In this document: positions 51,529 through 59,725 of the stretch, in pieces
How positions within the stretch are numbered: position 1 is the stretch's first letter
Layout: each line of letters starts with the position of its first letter
Assembly: GCA_022822525.1 (NCBI GenBank)
Contig: JAJEBN010000109.1
Span: 38,073 to 102,072 of the forward strand
DNA from: Acidimicrobiia bacterium
Lineage (GTDB): Bacteria; Actinomycetota; Acidimicrobiia; Acidimicrobiales; Poriferisodalaceae
DNA length: 64,000 bases
Direction of reading: 5' to 3'
The notes under the pieces: generated by a model
What the model was told of the DNA's origin: nothing
The model's input: the letters and a program-made list of their open reading frames with translations, nothing else
Databases searched by the model: none
Made by a program: the position numbers and the translations under genes

Positions 51529-52773
51529 ATGCTGAGGAGCCCGACCGTCCGTGACGACGTGACCGGCACTGCGGTGCTGGTGAAGCACGCCGTGGGGGCC
51601 GAGTGTTCCCGGCTGCGTCACGAGGCTGAACTGCTCGACACCATCCGCATCGAGGGCGTCGTCAACGCGATCGGGTTCGACAACGTCGACGGCGGCTGCG
51701 AACTCCGGTTGCAGTATCTCGAAGCTGCCACCTTGGCCGAACACCCCCCGCTCGGACTGTCCGACGTGCTCGGCGTCCTCATCGCCGTGGGCACCACGCT
51801 CGCCGAGATGCATCGGCGGGGAGTCCGCCATGGCGCGCTCAGCCGTGACCATGTCCTGCTCGCACGGCCCTTGTACCCCGTGCTCTGCGGCTTCGGCGAA
51901 GCCACCGGGCCGGCCGATCCCCAACAGCATCCTCCCGGGATCGATCTCGCAGGCATCGCCGCGATCGCCGAGGAGGAGCTCACACGCACCGACCGCGCCG
52001 CCGCCGGCGCGTCAGAGCGCCGCCACTGCGGTGATGCCCTGATCGCGAGCCGAGATCTCGCTGCAGCAGCCGCCGAGTCGCCGCACGACGGCGAAGCGCT
52101 GCAGTCCTGGATCGCCCGCCTGGGGGCAATCCGTCAGGCGGCAACGGCAGTCCCCCACGACACCGGCGTCCGCGGGCCCCATCTCGGCATCGAGCGGGGA
52201 CCGTCGGGGCGGGATCGTCGGCGGATCGTCGTCTCCGCCGCGGCGGCCGTGCTGGTGGTCGCCGCCGCCTTGGGCTGGCGGATGTTCGGCAGCGGCGGCG
52301 CGGTCCCCGAAGCTGCGGAGGCCGTCCAGCCCGCTGGCGTTCGGATCGGCCCGATCGCCCCCGCCGGCGCACCTGGGACTGACTCGCTCGGGCTCGAGGC
52401 TGCACCGCCGACCGAGCCCGATGCCGGCCCCAGTGCTCCGACGCATCCGCCGACGACGTTGAGCGCAGACGATTCCGCCGACAACGACGCGACGCTGCTG
52501 TATGGCACGGGCCGGCCCCAGTGCCCCGATCCGGGCACCCCAGGGACCGGTGACGCCGATGCCGCGAGCGTCGATTGCGCCGAACCGCCGTCGCCCGCGG
52601 ATCCCGCCGACGAACCCGCCACGGGCCTGTTGACGCTGCCGGGCGGGCAATGGTCGCTCGCCGGCGACGGTGAGCTTGCGAGCCTGCGCTGCGATGTCGT
52701 GGTGGTGCACTACGGCGAGCTGAACATCGAATCCGGCCAGTCGGCCGCACCACCGCTCGACAGCGATTCCTGA
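51529..52773 (+). CDS. Membrane-anchored pseudokinase
   Basis: A 414-residue protein: a Ser/Thr kinase-like domain (residues 1-200), one transmembrane helix (about 233-250), a Pro/Ala/Asp-rich linker and a small C-terminal extracytoplasmic domain. The ATP-site lysine K19 (V-L-V-K) is kept, and the catalytic loop is recognisable as R-H101-G-A-L-S-R-D-H-V-L-L. However, the HRD Asp is Ala103, the loop Asn is His108 and the DFG Asp is Gly121, so catalysis is unlikely. It follows the Tad operon by 73 bases in a T-rich leader and may regulate or scaffold pilus assembly. Confidence 0.7.
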   Translation: MLRSPTVRDDVTGTAVLVKHAVGAECSRLRHEAELLDTIRIEGVVNAIGFDNVDGGCELRLQYLEAATLAEHPPLGLSDVLGVLIAVGTTLAEMHRRGVRHGALSRDHVLLARPLYPVLCGFGEATGPADPQQHPPGIDLAGIAAIAEEELTRTDRAAAGASERRHCGDALIASRDLAAAAAESPHDGEALQSWIARLGAIRQAATAVPHDTGVRGPHLGIERGPSGRDRRRIVVSAAAAVLVVAAALGWRMFGSGGAVPEAAEAVQPAGVRIGPIAPAGAPGTDSLGLEAAPPTEPDAGPSAPTHPPTTLSADDSADNDATLLYGTGRPQCPDPGTPGTGDADAASVDCAEPPSPADPADEPATGLLTLPGGQWSLAGDGELASLRCDVVVVHYGELNIESGQSAAPPLDSDS

Positions 52774-52780
52774 ACCCGTT

Positions 52781-53878
52781 CTAGGCAGGCGTCTGCGGCG
52801 GGTGTTGCAGGCGGATGGCGACCTCGTTGGCCAGCAGCCGGCCCCGCACGGTCAGCCGGAGGCGGCCATCGCCGGCGGGCATCACCAGATCTGCCACGTC
52901 GTCGGGCACCGCGCCGGCGGGCACACCTGCCGACGTGCGCAGTGCAAGCTGCAGTGCCTCGAGCCGGCGCTCGTCGTCATCGAGCGACTCGCTCCCGGCT
53001 TCGACGGTCCTTCCGGCCCGGATCGCCGAGACATAGCGCTCAGGGGTGCGGACGCTCCAGAATCTGCGACCGTCGCGGTGGCTGTGCGCGGCACAGCCGA
53101 TGCCGGCGTAGGAGCCCTGCTGCCAATAGAGCAGATTGTGGCGGCACTGAGCGCCGGGCCGGGCCCAGTTGGAGATCTCGTACATCTCGAAGCCGGCCCG
53201 TTCGAGCATCTCGTCGATGAGCACGTACTTGTCGGCCATGTCGTCATCGTCGGGATGGCGGGCAGGGTCGTCTCCCACCGGCGTGCCCGGCTCAGGAGTG
53301 AGCCCGTACACGCTCATATGGTCAGGTTCGAGGGCCAGGGCAGCGCGCAGCGAGTGCTCGCAGTCGGCGACCGACTCGGCGGGAGAGCCGAAGATGAGAT
53401 CGAGGTTGAGCGAGTCGATGCCCGAGCTTCGGACCGCATAGACCGACGCTTCGACCATGGCGGGATCGTGCTGGCGGCCCAGCGCGGCAAGCACGTGGGG
53501 CGCCATCGACTGCACGCCGAGGCTGATGCGGTTGACGCCCATATCGCGATAGGCGCGCATCGCTGCACCGGTGACCAGGTCCGGATTGCACTCGACGGTC
53601 ACCTCGGCGCCAGGTGCCAGCGGCAGCTCAGCGATCACCTCGGCGAGCATCGATGGCGCTGCCAGGTTGGGCGTCCCGCCACCGAAGAAGACCGACGTCA
53701 CCGGCGCCATGCCCCGAGCCAGCGCTCGCGCTTGGTCCCGGCAGCACGACATGTAGTCGGCGATGAGATGGCTGCGGTCCGTCCAGGTCGCAAATGCGCA
53801 GTAGTCGCAGCGGTGCGTGCAGAAGGGAACGTGGACGTAGACGCCGAATGGGGGCGTTTCGCAGTCGATGTCGGTCAC
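52781..53878 (-). CDS. hemW: Radical SAM protein HemW (HemN-like)
   Basis: A 365-residue radical SAM protein. The iron-sulfur/SAM motif is C20-x3-C24-x2-C27 (F-C-T-H-R-C-D-Y-C). It also has G-G-G-T-P and the C-terminal HemN-type domain. HemW is a heme chaperone related to oxygen-independent coproporphyrinogen oxidase; the short N terminus, lacking HemN extra motifs, favours HemW. Its ATG overlaps the stop of the BldD-like gene by 4 bases. Confidence 0.92.
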   Translation of the reverse strand: MTDIDCETPPFGVYVHVPFCTHRCDYCAFATWTDRSHLIADYMSCCRDQARALARGMAPVTSVFFGGGTPNLAAPSMLAEVIAELPLAPGAEVTVECNPDLVTGAAMRAYRDMGVNRISLGVQSMAPHVLAALGRQHDPAMVEASVYAVRSSGIDSLNLDLIFGSPAESVADCEHSLRAALALEPDHMSVYGLTPEPGTPVGDDPARHPDDDDMADKYVLIDEMLERAGFEMYEISNWARPGAQCRHNLLYWQQGSYAGIGCAAHSHRDGRRFWSVRTPERYVSAIRAGRTVEAGSESLDDDERRLEALQLALRTSAGVPAGAVPDDVADLVMPAGDGRLRLTVRGRLLANEVAIRLQHPPQTPA

Positions 53879-54165
53879 AGCACCGAATCGGGCGGGTAGC
53901 GCTGCGATGACGAATCGTCCCGGCCGCTGCCCTGACCATCGTCGGGCAGCAATTCGGCGGGTTGGACGCCGTAGATCTCCGCCAGCCGCAGCAGGCGGTG
54001 CACCTTCACCCCACGCGCCCCCCGCTCGTATGCGCCGAGCACCGAGATGCGGAACTCGCCGCCGGAGACCGCTTCCACATCGCCCAGCGTCATCCGGCGG
54101 CGCTTGCGCACCGAGCGCAGGCGTTCTCCCACCAGCGCATCTACGTGCTGGCGGTGGCGGGCCAT
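53875..54165 (-). CDS. Short BldD-like transcriptional regulator (DNA-binding domain only)
   Basis: A 96-residue protein that closely follows the N-terminal domain of BldD: V-D-A-L-V-G-E-R-L-R-S-V-R, then D-V-E-A-V-S-G-G-E-F-R-I-S-V-L-G-A-Y-E-R-G and L-A-E-I-Y-G-V-Q-P-A-E-L-L-P. The C-terminal c-di-GMP-binding domain of full BldD (about 167 residues) is missing; only a short Ser/Asp-rich tail remains. The ATG at 54165 comes one base after the dnaJ stop, and the stop overlaps hemW. It is probably cotranscribed with dnaJ and hemW. Confidence 0.85.
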   Translation of the reverse strand: MARHRQHVDALVGERLRSVRKRRRMTLGDVEAVSGGEFRISVLGAYERGARGVKVHRLLRLAEIYGVQPAELLPDDGQGSGRDDSSSQRYPPDSVL

Positions 54166-54166
54166 G

Positions 54167-55330
54167 TCACCGTCGAGTGCGCCGCTTGCGGCGGTTTCGG
54201 GCGTGCGGCTCCCCGTCGAAGTGGGGCTCGCTGCCCGAGGGCTCGGCGGCGCCCGGGCCGCCCGCCACGGGTTCGCCCCGCTCGGCGGCCACTTCGCGCA
54301 GCTTCGCCGCCTCGGCCTTGGAGAGCTTCTTGGGGATGTCGACCCGCACGACCACATGCAGGTCTCCCCGACCCCTCCCGTTCGGGCGCGGCACGCCCAA
54401 CCCGCTCAGGCGGATCGTGTCGTTGGGCTGCGTGCCTGCTGCCACGCGGAGCTCGGTGGGGCCGTCGAGCGTCTCGAAGTCGACCGTTGTCCCGAGCGCC
54501 GCTTGCAGCATCGTCACCGGCAGCTCCGCCACCAGCGCGTCGCCCTGGCGCACGAACACATCGGATTCCTCCACGCGCAGATGGACATAGAGGTCGCCCG
54601 GCGGCCCGCTGCGGGGACCCACCGAGCCACGGCCGCTCAGCCGGAGCGTGGCGCCCCCCTCGACCCCGGGCGGCACCCGCACGACCAGCGAGACCTGCTC
54701 GGCCCGGCGCCCCTCGCCCCTGCACGACTTGCACGGATCGGCAATCTCCTCGCCCATCCCTCGGCATCGAGCGCAGGGCGCCGCGGTCACCATCTGCCCG
54801 AGGAAGCTCTGGCGCACCTGGCGCACCTGCCCCACGCCCTCGCACATGCCGCAGACAGTCGGCGCCGTGCCCGGCGCTGCGCCCGAACCGTCGCAGTCGT
54901 CGCACCTCACCAATGCCCGAATCTCGATGGGGCGATCTGCGCCGAAGATGGCCTCGGCAAAGTCCAAGTCGACGACGGTCTCGTGGTCGTCGCCACGAGG
55001 CGGGCCCGCAGAGCGGCGGGATCGGGAACCCCCGAAGGGGTTCCCTCCGAAGAACGACTCGAAGATGTCGCTCAGGTCGAAGTCGAAGGCGGGGCCCCCC
55101 ATGCCGCCGCGCAGTCCCTCATGGCCGAACCGGTCATAGGAGGCCCGCGCCTGGGGATCGGAGAGCACCGCGTAGGCCTCGCTGATCTTCTTGAACCGGG
55201 CCTCCGCATCGTTGTCGCCCGGGTTCGCATCAGGATGGTGCTCGCGTGCCTTCTGACGGTAAGCACGCTTGAGCTCGTTCTCGGTGACGTCGCGGCTGAC
55301 GCCGAGCAGCTCGTAGTAGTCCTCAGGCAT
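54167..55330 (-). CDS. dnaJ: Chaperone DnaJ
   Basis: A 387-residue type I DnaJ: J domain with H-P-D near residue 32, Gly/Phe-rich region (about 70-108), and four zinc-finger repeats (C-D-D-C-D-G-S-G, C-G-M-C-E-G-V-G, C-A-R-C-R-G-M-G, C-K-S-C-R-G-E-G). The substrate domains follow, with a basic C-terminal tail. It stimulates DnaK. It lies 11 bases downstream of hrcA, the DnaJ2-type arrangement of actinobacteria. Confidence 0.95.
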   Translation of the reverse strand: MPEDYYELLGVSRDVTENELKRAYRQKAREHHPDANPGDNDAEARFKKISEAYAVLSDPQARASYDRFGHEGLRGGMGGPAFDFDLSDIFESFFGGNPFGGSRSRRSAGPPRGDDHETVVDLDFAEAIFGADRPIEIRALVRCDDCDGSGAAPGTAPTVCGMCEGVGQVRQVRQSFLGQMVTAAPCARCRGMGEEIADPCKSCRGEGRRAEQVSLVVRVPPGVEGGATLRLSGRGSVGPRSGPPGDLYVHLRVEESDVFVRQGDALVAELPVTMLQAALGTTVDFETLDGPTELRVAAGTQPNDTIRLSGLGVPRPNGRGRGDLHVVVRVDIPKKLSKAEAAKLREVAAERGEPVAGGPGAAEPSGSEPHFDGEPHARNRRKRRTRR

Positions 55331-55341
55331 CCGGCGCGGGC

Positions 55342-56400
55342 TTAGTTGAGGTTGGCACGCGAGACACCTGCCGGCACCCCGGCGCCGTCACCGTCGCCGA
55401 GGGAGGCCGTCAGTCGCCGGCTCACCGTGTGCACCGCAGCGAGTGCCTTGGAATAGTCCATGCGGGTGGGGCCCAGCAGGCCCACGCTGCCGACCGTCTC
55501 GCCGTCGACCTGGTAGGGCGCGACCACCACTGAGCATTCCGCGAGCGGCTGCATGCCGGTCTCCGAGCCGATCGCCACGCTGAGCCCCCGGTCCACCAGG
55601 CTGTGCAGCAGCGTCACGACCATGAGCTGCTCCTCGAGCACCGACAGCACTGATCGCAGCGACGAGACCGCTTCGAACTGCTCGGTGATCTTGGAGGTGC
55701 CCCCCACATAGAGCTCTCCCGAGGCGGGCTCGTCAGCAGCGAGCGCCGACAACGCCGCTGCGACCAGGGCGTCGGTCGCAGCGTCGCCGGTCTCGCGGAC
55801 GGCCATCCGGCGGGACCGTGCCCGACCGGTCAGCGCCTCGTTGAGCACCGCGGAGGCAGCACCGGTGGCAGGCCCCTGCGCCGCAGCCACCAGCCCGGGG
55901 CTGCTGTAGACGTCGACGTAGGTGCGTTCGACCGCTCCCGACGACATCACCAGCACGACCAGCAGACGCCCGCCGCCGAGGTCGACGAGCTGGGCCGAGC
56001 GGATGGTGTCTCCGTCGTGGCTGGGCGCCACGACCATCGCCGCGTATTCGGTCAGATCCGACAGCAGCCGGCTGGTGTCGGAGAGCAATTCCTCGATCTG
56101 TCCCTGCGCATGCGCGAAGAAGGCACGCACTTGCTGCACCTCGGCGCTGTCGAGCGAGCCCGGTCCGAGGCCGTCCACGAAGTAGCGGTAGCCCGATTCA
56201 GTGGGGATGCGCCCGGCGCTGGTGTGCGGCTGCGCGAGGTAGCCGCCGGCTTCGAGGGCCGCGAGGTCGTTGCGTACGGTTGCCGGGGACACATCGAGGC
56301 CGGTCTTGGAGAGCACGGCGGCCGATCCGACCGGCTGTGCGCTCTCGATGAAGTTCTCCACGACCGCTCGCAGCACCGTGGCTCTGCGCTCGTCCATCAC
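55342..56400 (-). CDS. hrcA: Heat-inducible transcription repressor HrcA
   Basis: A 352-residue repressor of chaperone genes. The N-terminal winged helix contains V-S-P-A-T-V-R-N-D-L-A-A-L-E, followed by Q-P-H-T-S-A-G-R-I-P-T, and the C-terminal GAF-like domain ends in G-P-T-R-M-D-Y-S-K-A. It binds CIRCE operators. I saw no CIRCE sequence in the 113 bases upstream, so autoregulation here is not evident. It is followed closely by dnaJ. Confidence 0.94.
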   Translation of the reverse strand: MMDERRATVLRAVVENFIESAQPVGSAAVLSKTGLDVSPATVRNDLAALEAGGYLAQPHTSAGRIPTESGYRYFVDGLGPGSLDSAEVQQVRAFFAHAQGQIEELLSDTSRLLSDLTEYAAMVVAPSHDGDTIRSAQLVDLGGGRLLVVLVMSSGAVERTYVDVYSSPGLVAAAQGPATGAASAVLNEALTGRARSRRMAVRETGDAATDALVAAALSALAADEPASGELYVGGTSKITEQFEAVSSLRSVLSVLEEQLMVVTLLHSLVDRGLSVAIGSETGMQPLAECSVVVAPYQVDGETVGSVGLLGPTRMDYSKALAAVHTVSRRLTASLGDGDGAGVPAGVSRANLN

Positions 56401-56513
56401 ACCTCCGCTGCCGCTGCGGCGCTGGCCCGACAGCTTGTCCCGCGATGCTACAGACGCCCCTCACTGCCAGCAGGTGGAGCGCAGGGCTCCGTCGCCGCCG
56501 CAGCGGGCACCGG

Positions 56514-58367
56514 TCACTGGTCGAGGCGCAGCGCGGACACGAAGGCTTCATTGGGCACTTCGACGCGCCCGATGGCCTTCATCCGCTTCTTTCCCTCTTT
56601 CTGACGCTCGAGCAGCTTGCGCTTGCGGGTGATGTCGCCGCCGTAGCACTTCGAAAGCACGTCCTTGCGCTTGGCCTTGACCGTCTCGCGGGCGATGATC
56701 CGCCCGCCGATGGCAGCCTGGATGGGCACGTCGAAGAGCTGGCGCGGGATGAGCTCGGCCAGCTTCGCTGTGATGGCCTTGCCGTAGGGATAGGCCCCGT
56801 CGCGGTGGCAGATGGCCGAGAACGCGTCGACCGGCTCGCTGTTGAGCAGGATGTCCACCCGCACCAAGCGTTCCGCCCGGTAGCCGGCGTGGTCGTAGTC
56901 CAAGCTGGCGTAGCCCTGCGTGCGGCTCTTGAGCTGGTCGAAGAAGTCGGTGACAACCTCTGCCAGCGGCAGCTCGTAACGCAGCTCGACACGCTCAGGT
57001 GAGAGATAGTCCATCTGCGACATCGAGCCCCGCCGCGACTGGCACAGGTCCATGACTGCGCCCGTGTATGCGCTCGGCGTGAGGATGGACACGTTCAGCA
57101 TGGGTTCTGAGATCTCGTCGACCTGCGCCGCCGGCGGCAGGTCCGAGGGATTGTCGACCTCGACGTCGTCACCCTCGCTGGTCCGCACCCGGTAGGCAAC
57201 CGAAGGGGCTGTCGCAATGAGCGACAGGTCGAACTCGCGCTCGAGCCGTTCCCGCACGATCTCCATGTGCAGCAAGCCGAGAAACCCGCATCGGAACCCG
57301 AAGCCCAGCGCGCCCGAGGTCTCGGGTTCGAACGAGACTGACGCGTCGTTGAGCCGCAGCTTCGCCAAGGCGTCGCGCAGTTCGGGGTACTCGTCGCCGT
57401 CGACGGGATACAGGCCGCAGAACACCATCGGCTTCGGATCGTCGTAGCCATCGAGCGGGGCGTCTGCAGGAGCCGCAGCAGAGGTCACGGTCTCGCCGGA
57501 CCGGGCCTCCGCGACGTCCTTGATGCCGGCGATGAGGTACCCGACTTCGCCTGGGCCCAACTCGTCAGCCGGCGTCGCCGCTGGGACTCGCACGCCCACC
57601 TCTTCGGCAAGGTGGACCCCGCCGGCATGCATGAAGCGCAGGCGGTCGCCGGTGCCCAGCCGGCCGTTCATCACGCGCACCGAGGAGATCACGCCCCGGT
57701 ACTGATCGAAGTGGGAGTCGAAGATCAAGGCTTGCAGCGGGTCGTTCGGGTCGCCGCTCGGCGGCGGGATGCGCTCGACGATGGTGTCGAGCAGCGTCTC
57801 GACACCATCGCCGGTTTTAGCCGAGATCGCCAGCACCTCGCCGGCATCGATGCCCAGCACCCGCTCGATCTCCGACGCGTACAGGTCCGGGTCGGCCGCA
57901 GGCAGATCGATCTTGTTGAGCACCGGCACGATGGCGAGATCCGCCTCGAGGGCGAGATAGCAGTTCGCCAATGTCTGAGCCTCGATGCCCTGCGCCGCGT
58001 CGACGAGCAGCACGACGCCCTCGCACGCGGCCAGCGAGCGGCTCACCTCGTACCCGAAATCGACGTGGCCGGGCGTGTCGATGAGATGCAGGGTGTGGCC
58101 GCGCCAGCCGACCCGCACGTTCTGCGCCTTGATGGTGATGCCGCGCTCGCGTTCGAGATCCATCGAATCGAGGTACTGGGCGCGCATGGAGCGCTCCTCC
58201 ACCGCGCCGGTCAACTCCAAGATCCGATCCGACAGCGTGGACTTGCCGTGATCGATGTGAGCAATGATCGAGAAATTGCGTATCGAACCGGGGCCGGAGG
58301 ATCCTGAGGCCCCGGAATCCTGCCGAATATCCGGCTCAGGGGGCACGTTGGGCATTGCAGGCCGCAC
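56514..58367 (-). CDS. lepA: Elongation factor 4 (LepA)
   Basis: A 617-residue translational GTPase. G1 is [10 protein letters not shown]3 D-T-P-G-H-V-D and G4 N-K-I-D. The LepA-specific C-terminal domain ends in [16 protein letters not shown]. It back-translocates or remodels stalled ribosomes. A disordered N terminus of about 25 residues precedes G1. It is divergent from rpsT. Confidence 0.96.
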   Translation of the reverse strand: MRPAMPNVPPEPDIRQDSGASGSSGPGSIRNFSIIAHIDHGKSTLSDRILELTGAVEERSMRAQYLDSMDLERERGITIKAQNVRVGWRGHTLHLIDTPGHVDFGYEVSRSLAACEGVVLLVDAAQGIEAQTLANCYLALEADLAIVPVLNKIDLPAADPDLYASEIERVLGIDAGEVLAISAKTGDGVETLLDTIVERIPPPSGDPNDPLQALIFDSHFDQYRGVISSVRVMNGRLGTGDRLRFMHAGGVHLAEEVGVRVPAATPADELGPGEVGYLIAGIKDVAEARSGETVTSAAAPADAPLDGYDDPKPMVFCGLYPVDGDEYPELRDALAKLRLNDASVSFEPETSGALGFGFRCGFLGLLHMEIVRERLEREFDLSLIATAPSVAYRVRTSEGDDVEVDNPSDLPPAAQVDEISEPMLNVSILTPSAYTGAVMDLCQSRRGSMSQMDYLSPERVELRYELPLAEVVTDFFDQLKSRTQGYASLDYDHAGYRAERLVRVDILLNSEPVDAFSAICHRDGAYPYGKAITAKLAELIPRQLFDVPIQAAIGGRIIARETVKAKRKDVLSKCYGGDITRKRKLLERQKEGKKRMKAIGRVEVPNEAFVSALRLDQ

Positions 58368-58456
58368 GGTACCCTGCGGGGCCGGTTCAGCGACAGTTCG
58401 GTGCTGCTCGCCAGGCCTCTTGCCTGCCGGATCGACTCGCAGAAGGACTCGCCCGC

Positions 58457-58714
58457 GTGGCCAACATCAAGAGCCAGATCAAGCGCAATCGCCAGAACGA
58501 GGCGCGCCGCGTGCGCAATCGCGCTGTGCGCTCCGAGCTGCGGACCCGCGAGAAGGCCGTCGCCAGTGCAGCCGCTGCTGGCGAGCCCACCGACGAGCTG
58601 CTGCGCCTGGCTCAGAAGCGCCTCGACAAGGCGGCCGCCAAAGGCGTCATCCACCGAAATGAAGCCGGGCGGCGCAAGTCGCGGTTGGCAACACGGGTGG
58701 CTCGCGGCGTTTAG
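58457..58714 (+). CDS. rpsT: 30S ribosomal protein S20
   Basis: An 85-residue very basic protein starting V(GTG)-A-N-I-K-S-Q-I-K-R and ending K-S-R-L-A-T-R-V. It is a primary 16S rRNA-binding protein. The GTG follows AGAAGG by about 10 bases. The divergent lepA and convergent holA arrangement is typical for actinobacteria. Confidence 0.95.
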   Translation: MANIKSQIKRNRQNEARRVRNRAVRSELRTREKAVASAAAAGEPTDELLRLAQKRLDKAAAKGVIHRNEAGRRKSRLATRVARGV

Positions 58715-58753
58715 GCCGGCCCTGCTCTCGTTCGCCGGTTTCCCAGTCCAGTC

Positions 58754-59725
58754 CTAGCGAGCGCCGGCGGCAAGCCGGGCGCACAGAATCTCGGCAATAC
58801 AGCGGGGATCGAGCCCTGACCGCCCGCGCAGGTCCACGTCAGCCGCGGCCGCCAGTTCGACAGCACGCGCGATGCCATCGCTCCCCCGCCGGCGGCAGGC
58901 ATCGAGTGCCTTGCGCGCGGGAAACGTCGAGCCGCGCATTCCGAGGATTGCCGCCGCTTCCTTCTCATTCGCTGCTGCAGCGCCGTCGAGGCGGGCCATG
59001 CGGGTGATGTGGCCGGTCACCGACGCCGCGACGGCCAGCGGGTGACGACCGGCGCCCCACATGCGCTGCAGGACGGCCAGCGCAGCGCCCACGTCGCCCC
59101 GGTCGATCGCGTCGGTCAGCTCCCACGGCGGCACGTCGCCCTCGGCGCCCAGGTACGGCAGCACCTCGTCGGGGCCGAGGCGCATACCAGCGCCGTAGAC
59201 GGCCTCGAGCGTCTCGAGAATCGAACCCAGGCGGCTGAGATCGGAGCCGAGGTGCTCGACGACCGTCGCTCGGGCTCGGGCATCGAGTTCCACCGACGCT
59301 TCAGCGATCCGTTCGGTGGTCCACGTCCTCTGGTTGCGCGCCCCGCCCGGTACGTCCGGGGAGATTCGCTGGCCTCCGGCGGCCTCGGCCGCTTCTGCAA
59401 GCTTGCGCGGGACGCGGGCGGTGTCCCATTCCAGGACGAGATCGGTGGTCGGGCATGGATCGTCGAGCCATGCGATGAGAGCTGCAAGCTCGGACGTGCC
59501 GAAACGGCTCAGTCCGCGGCCGACGACGACTCGGTGCGTGGCCAGCATGGGCGGCGTTGACGCCGCGATGACGAGGTCCTCGACCGTGTACTCATCACCG
59601 GAGAATTCGTGGAGTACCTCGGCCCGGTCGGCGTTTCCCACCAAGTCATCGACTGCGGCGAGCACGGCTTCGGCGGTGAGGATCTCGTCGGAGCCGCTGA
59701 TGAGCCTCACGGTTCCGCCTGCCAC
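58754..59725 (-). CDS. holA: DNA polymerase III delta subunit
   Basis: A 323-residue clamp-loader subunit: V-R-L-I-S-G-S-D-E at the N terminus, then the AAA+-like fold without Walker motifs, and a C-terminal helical collar (F-P-A-R-K-A-L-D-A-C-R-R). It opens the beta sliding clamp. Its start overlaps the comEC stop by 19 bases, a common gene pair. Confidence 0.92.
   Translation of the reverse strand: MAGGTVRLISGSDEILTAEAVLAAVDDLVGNADRAEVLHEFSGDEYTVEDLVIAASTPPMLATHRVVVGRGLSRFGTSELAALIAWLDDPCPTTDLVLEWDTARVPRKLAEAAEAAGGQRISPDVPGGARNQRTWTTERIAEASVELDARARATVVEHLGSDLSRLGSILETLEAVYGAGMRLGPDEVLPYLGAEGDVPPWELTDAIDRGDVGAALAVLQRMWGAGRHPLAVAASVTGHITRMARLDGAAAANEKEAAAILGMRGSTFPARKALDACRRRGSDGIARAVELAAAADVDLRGRSGLDPRCIAEILCARLAAGAR

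Noticed and set aside
56401..56513. CIRCE operator upstream of hrcA
   Set aside because: No TTAGCACTC-N9-GAGTGCTAA-like inverted repeat is present in these 113 bases.
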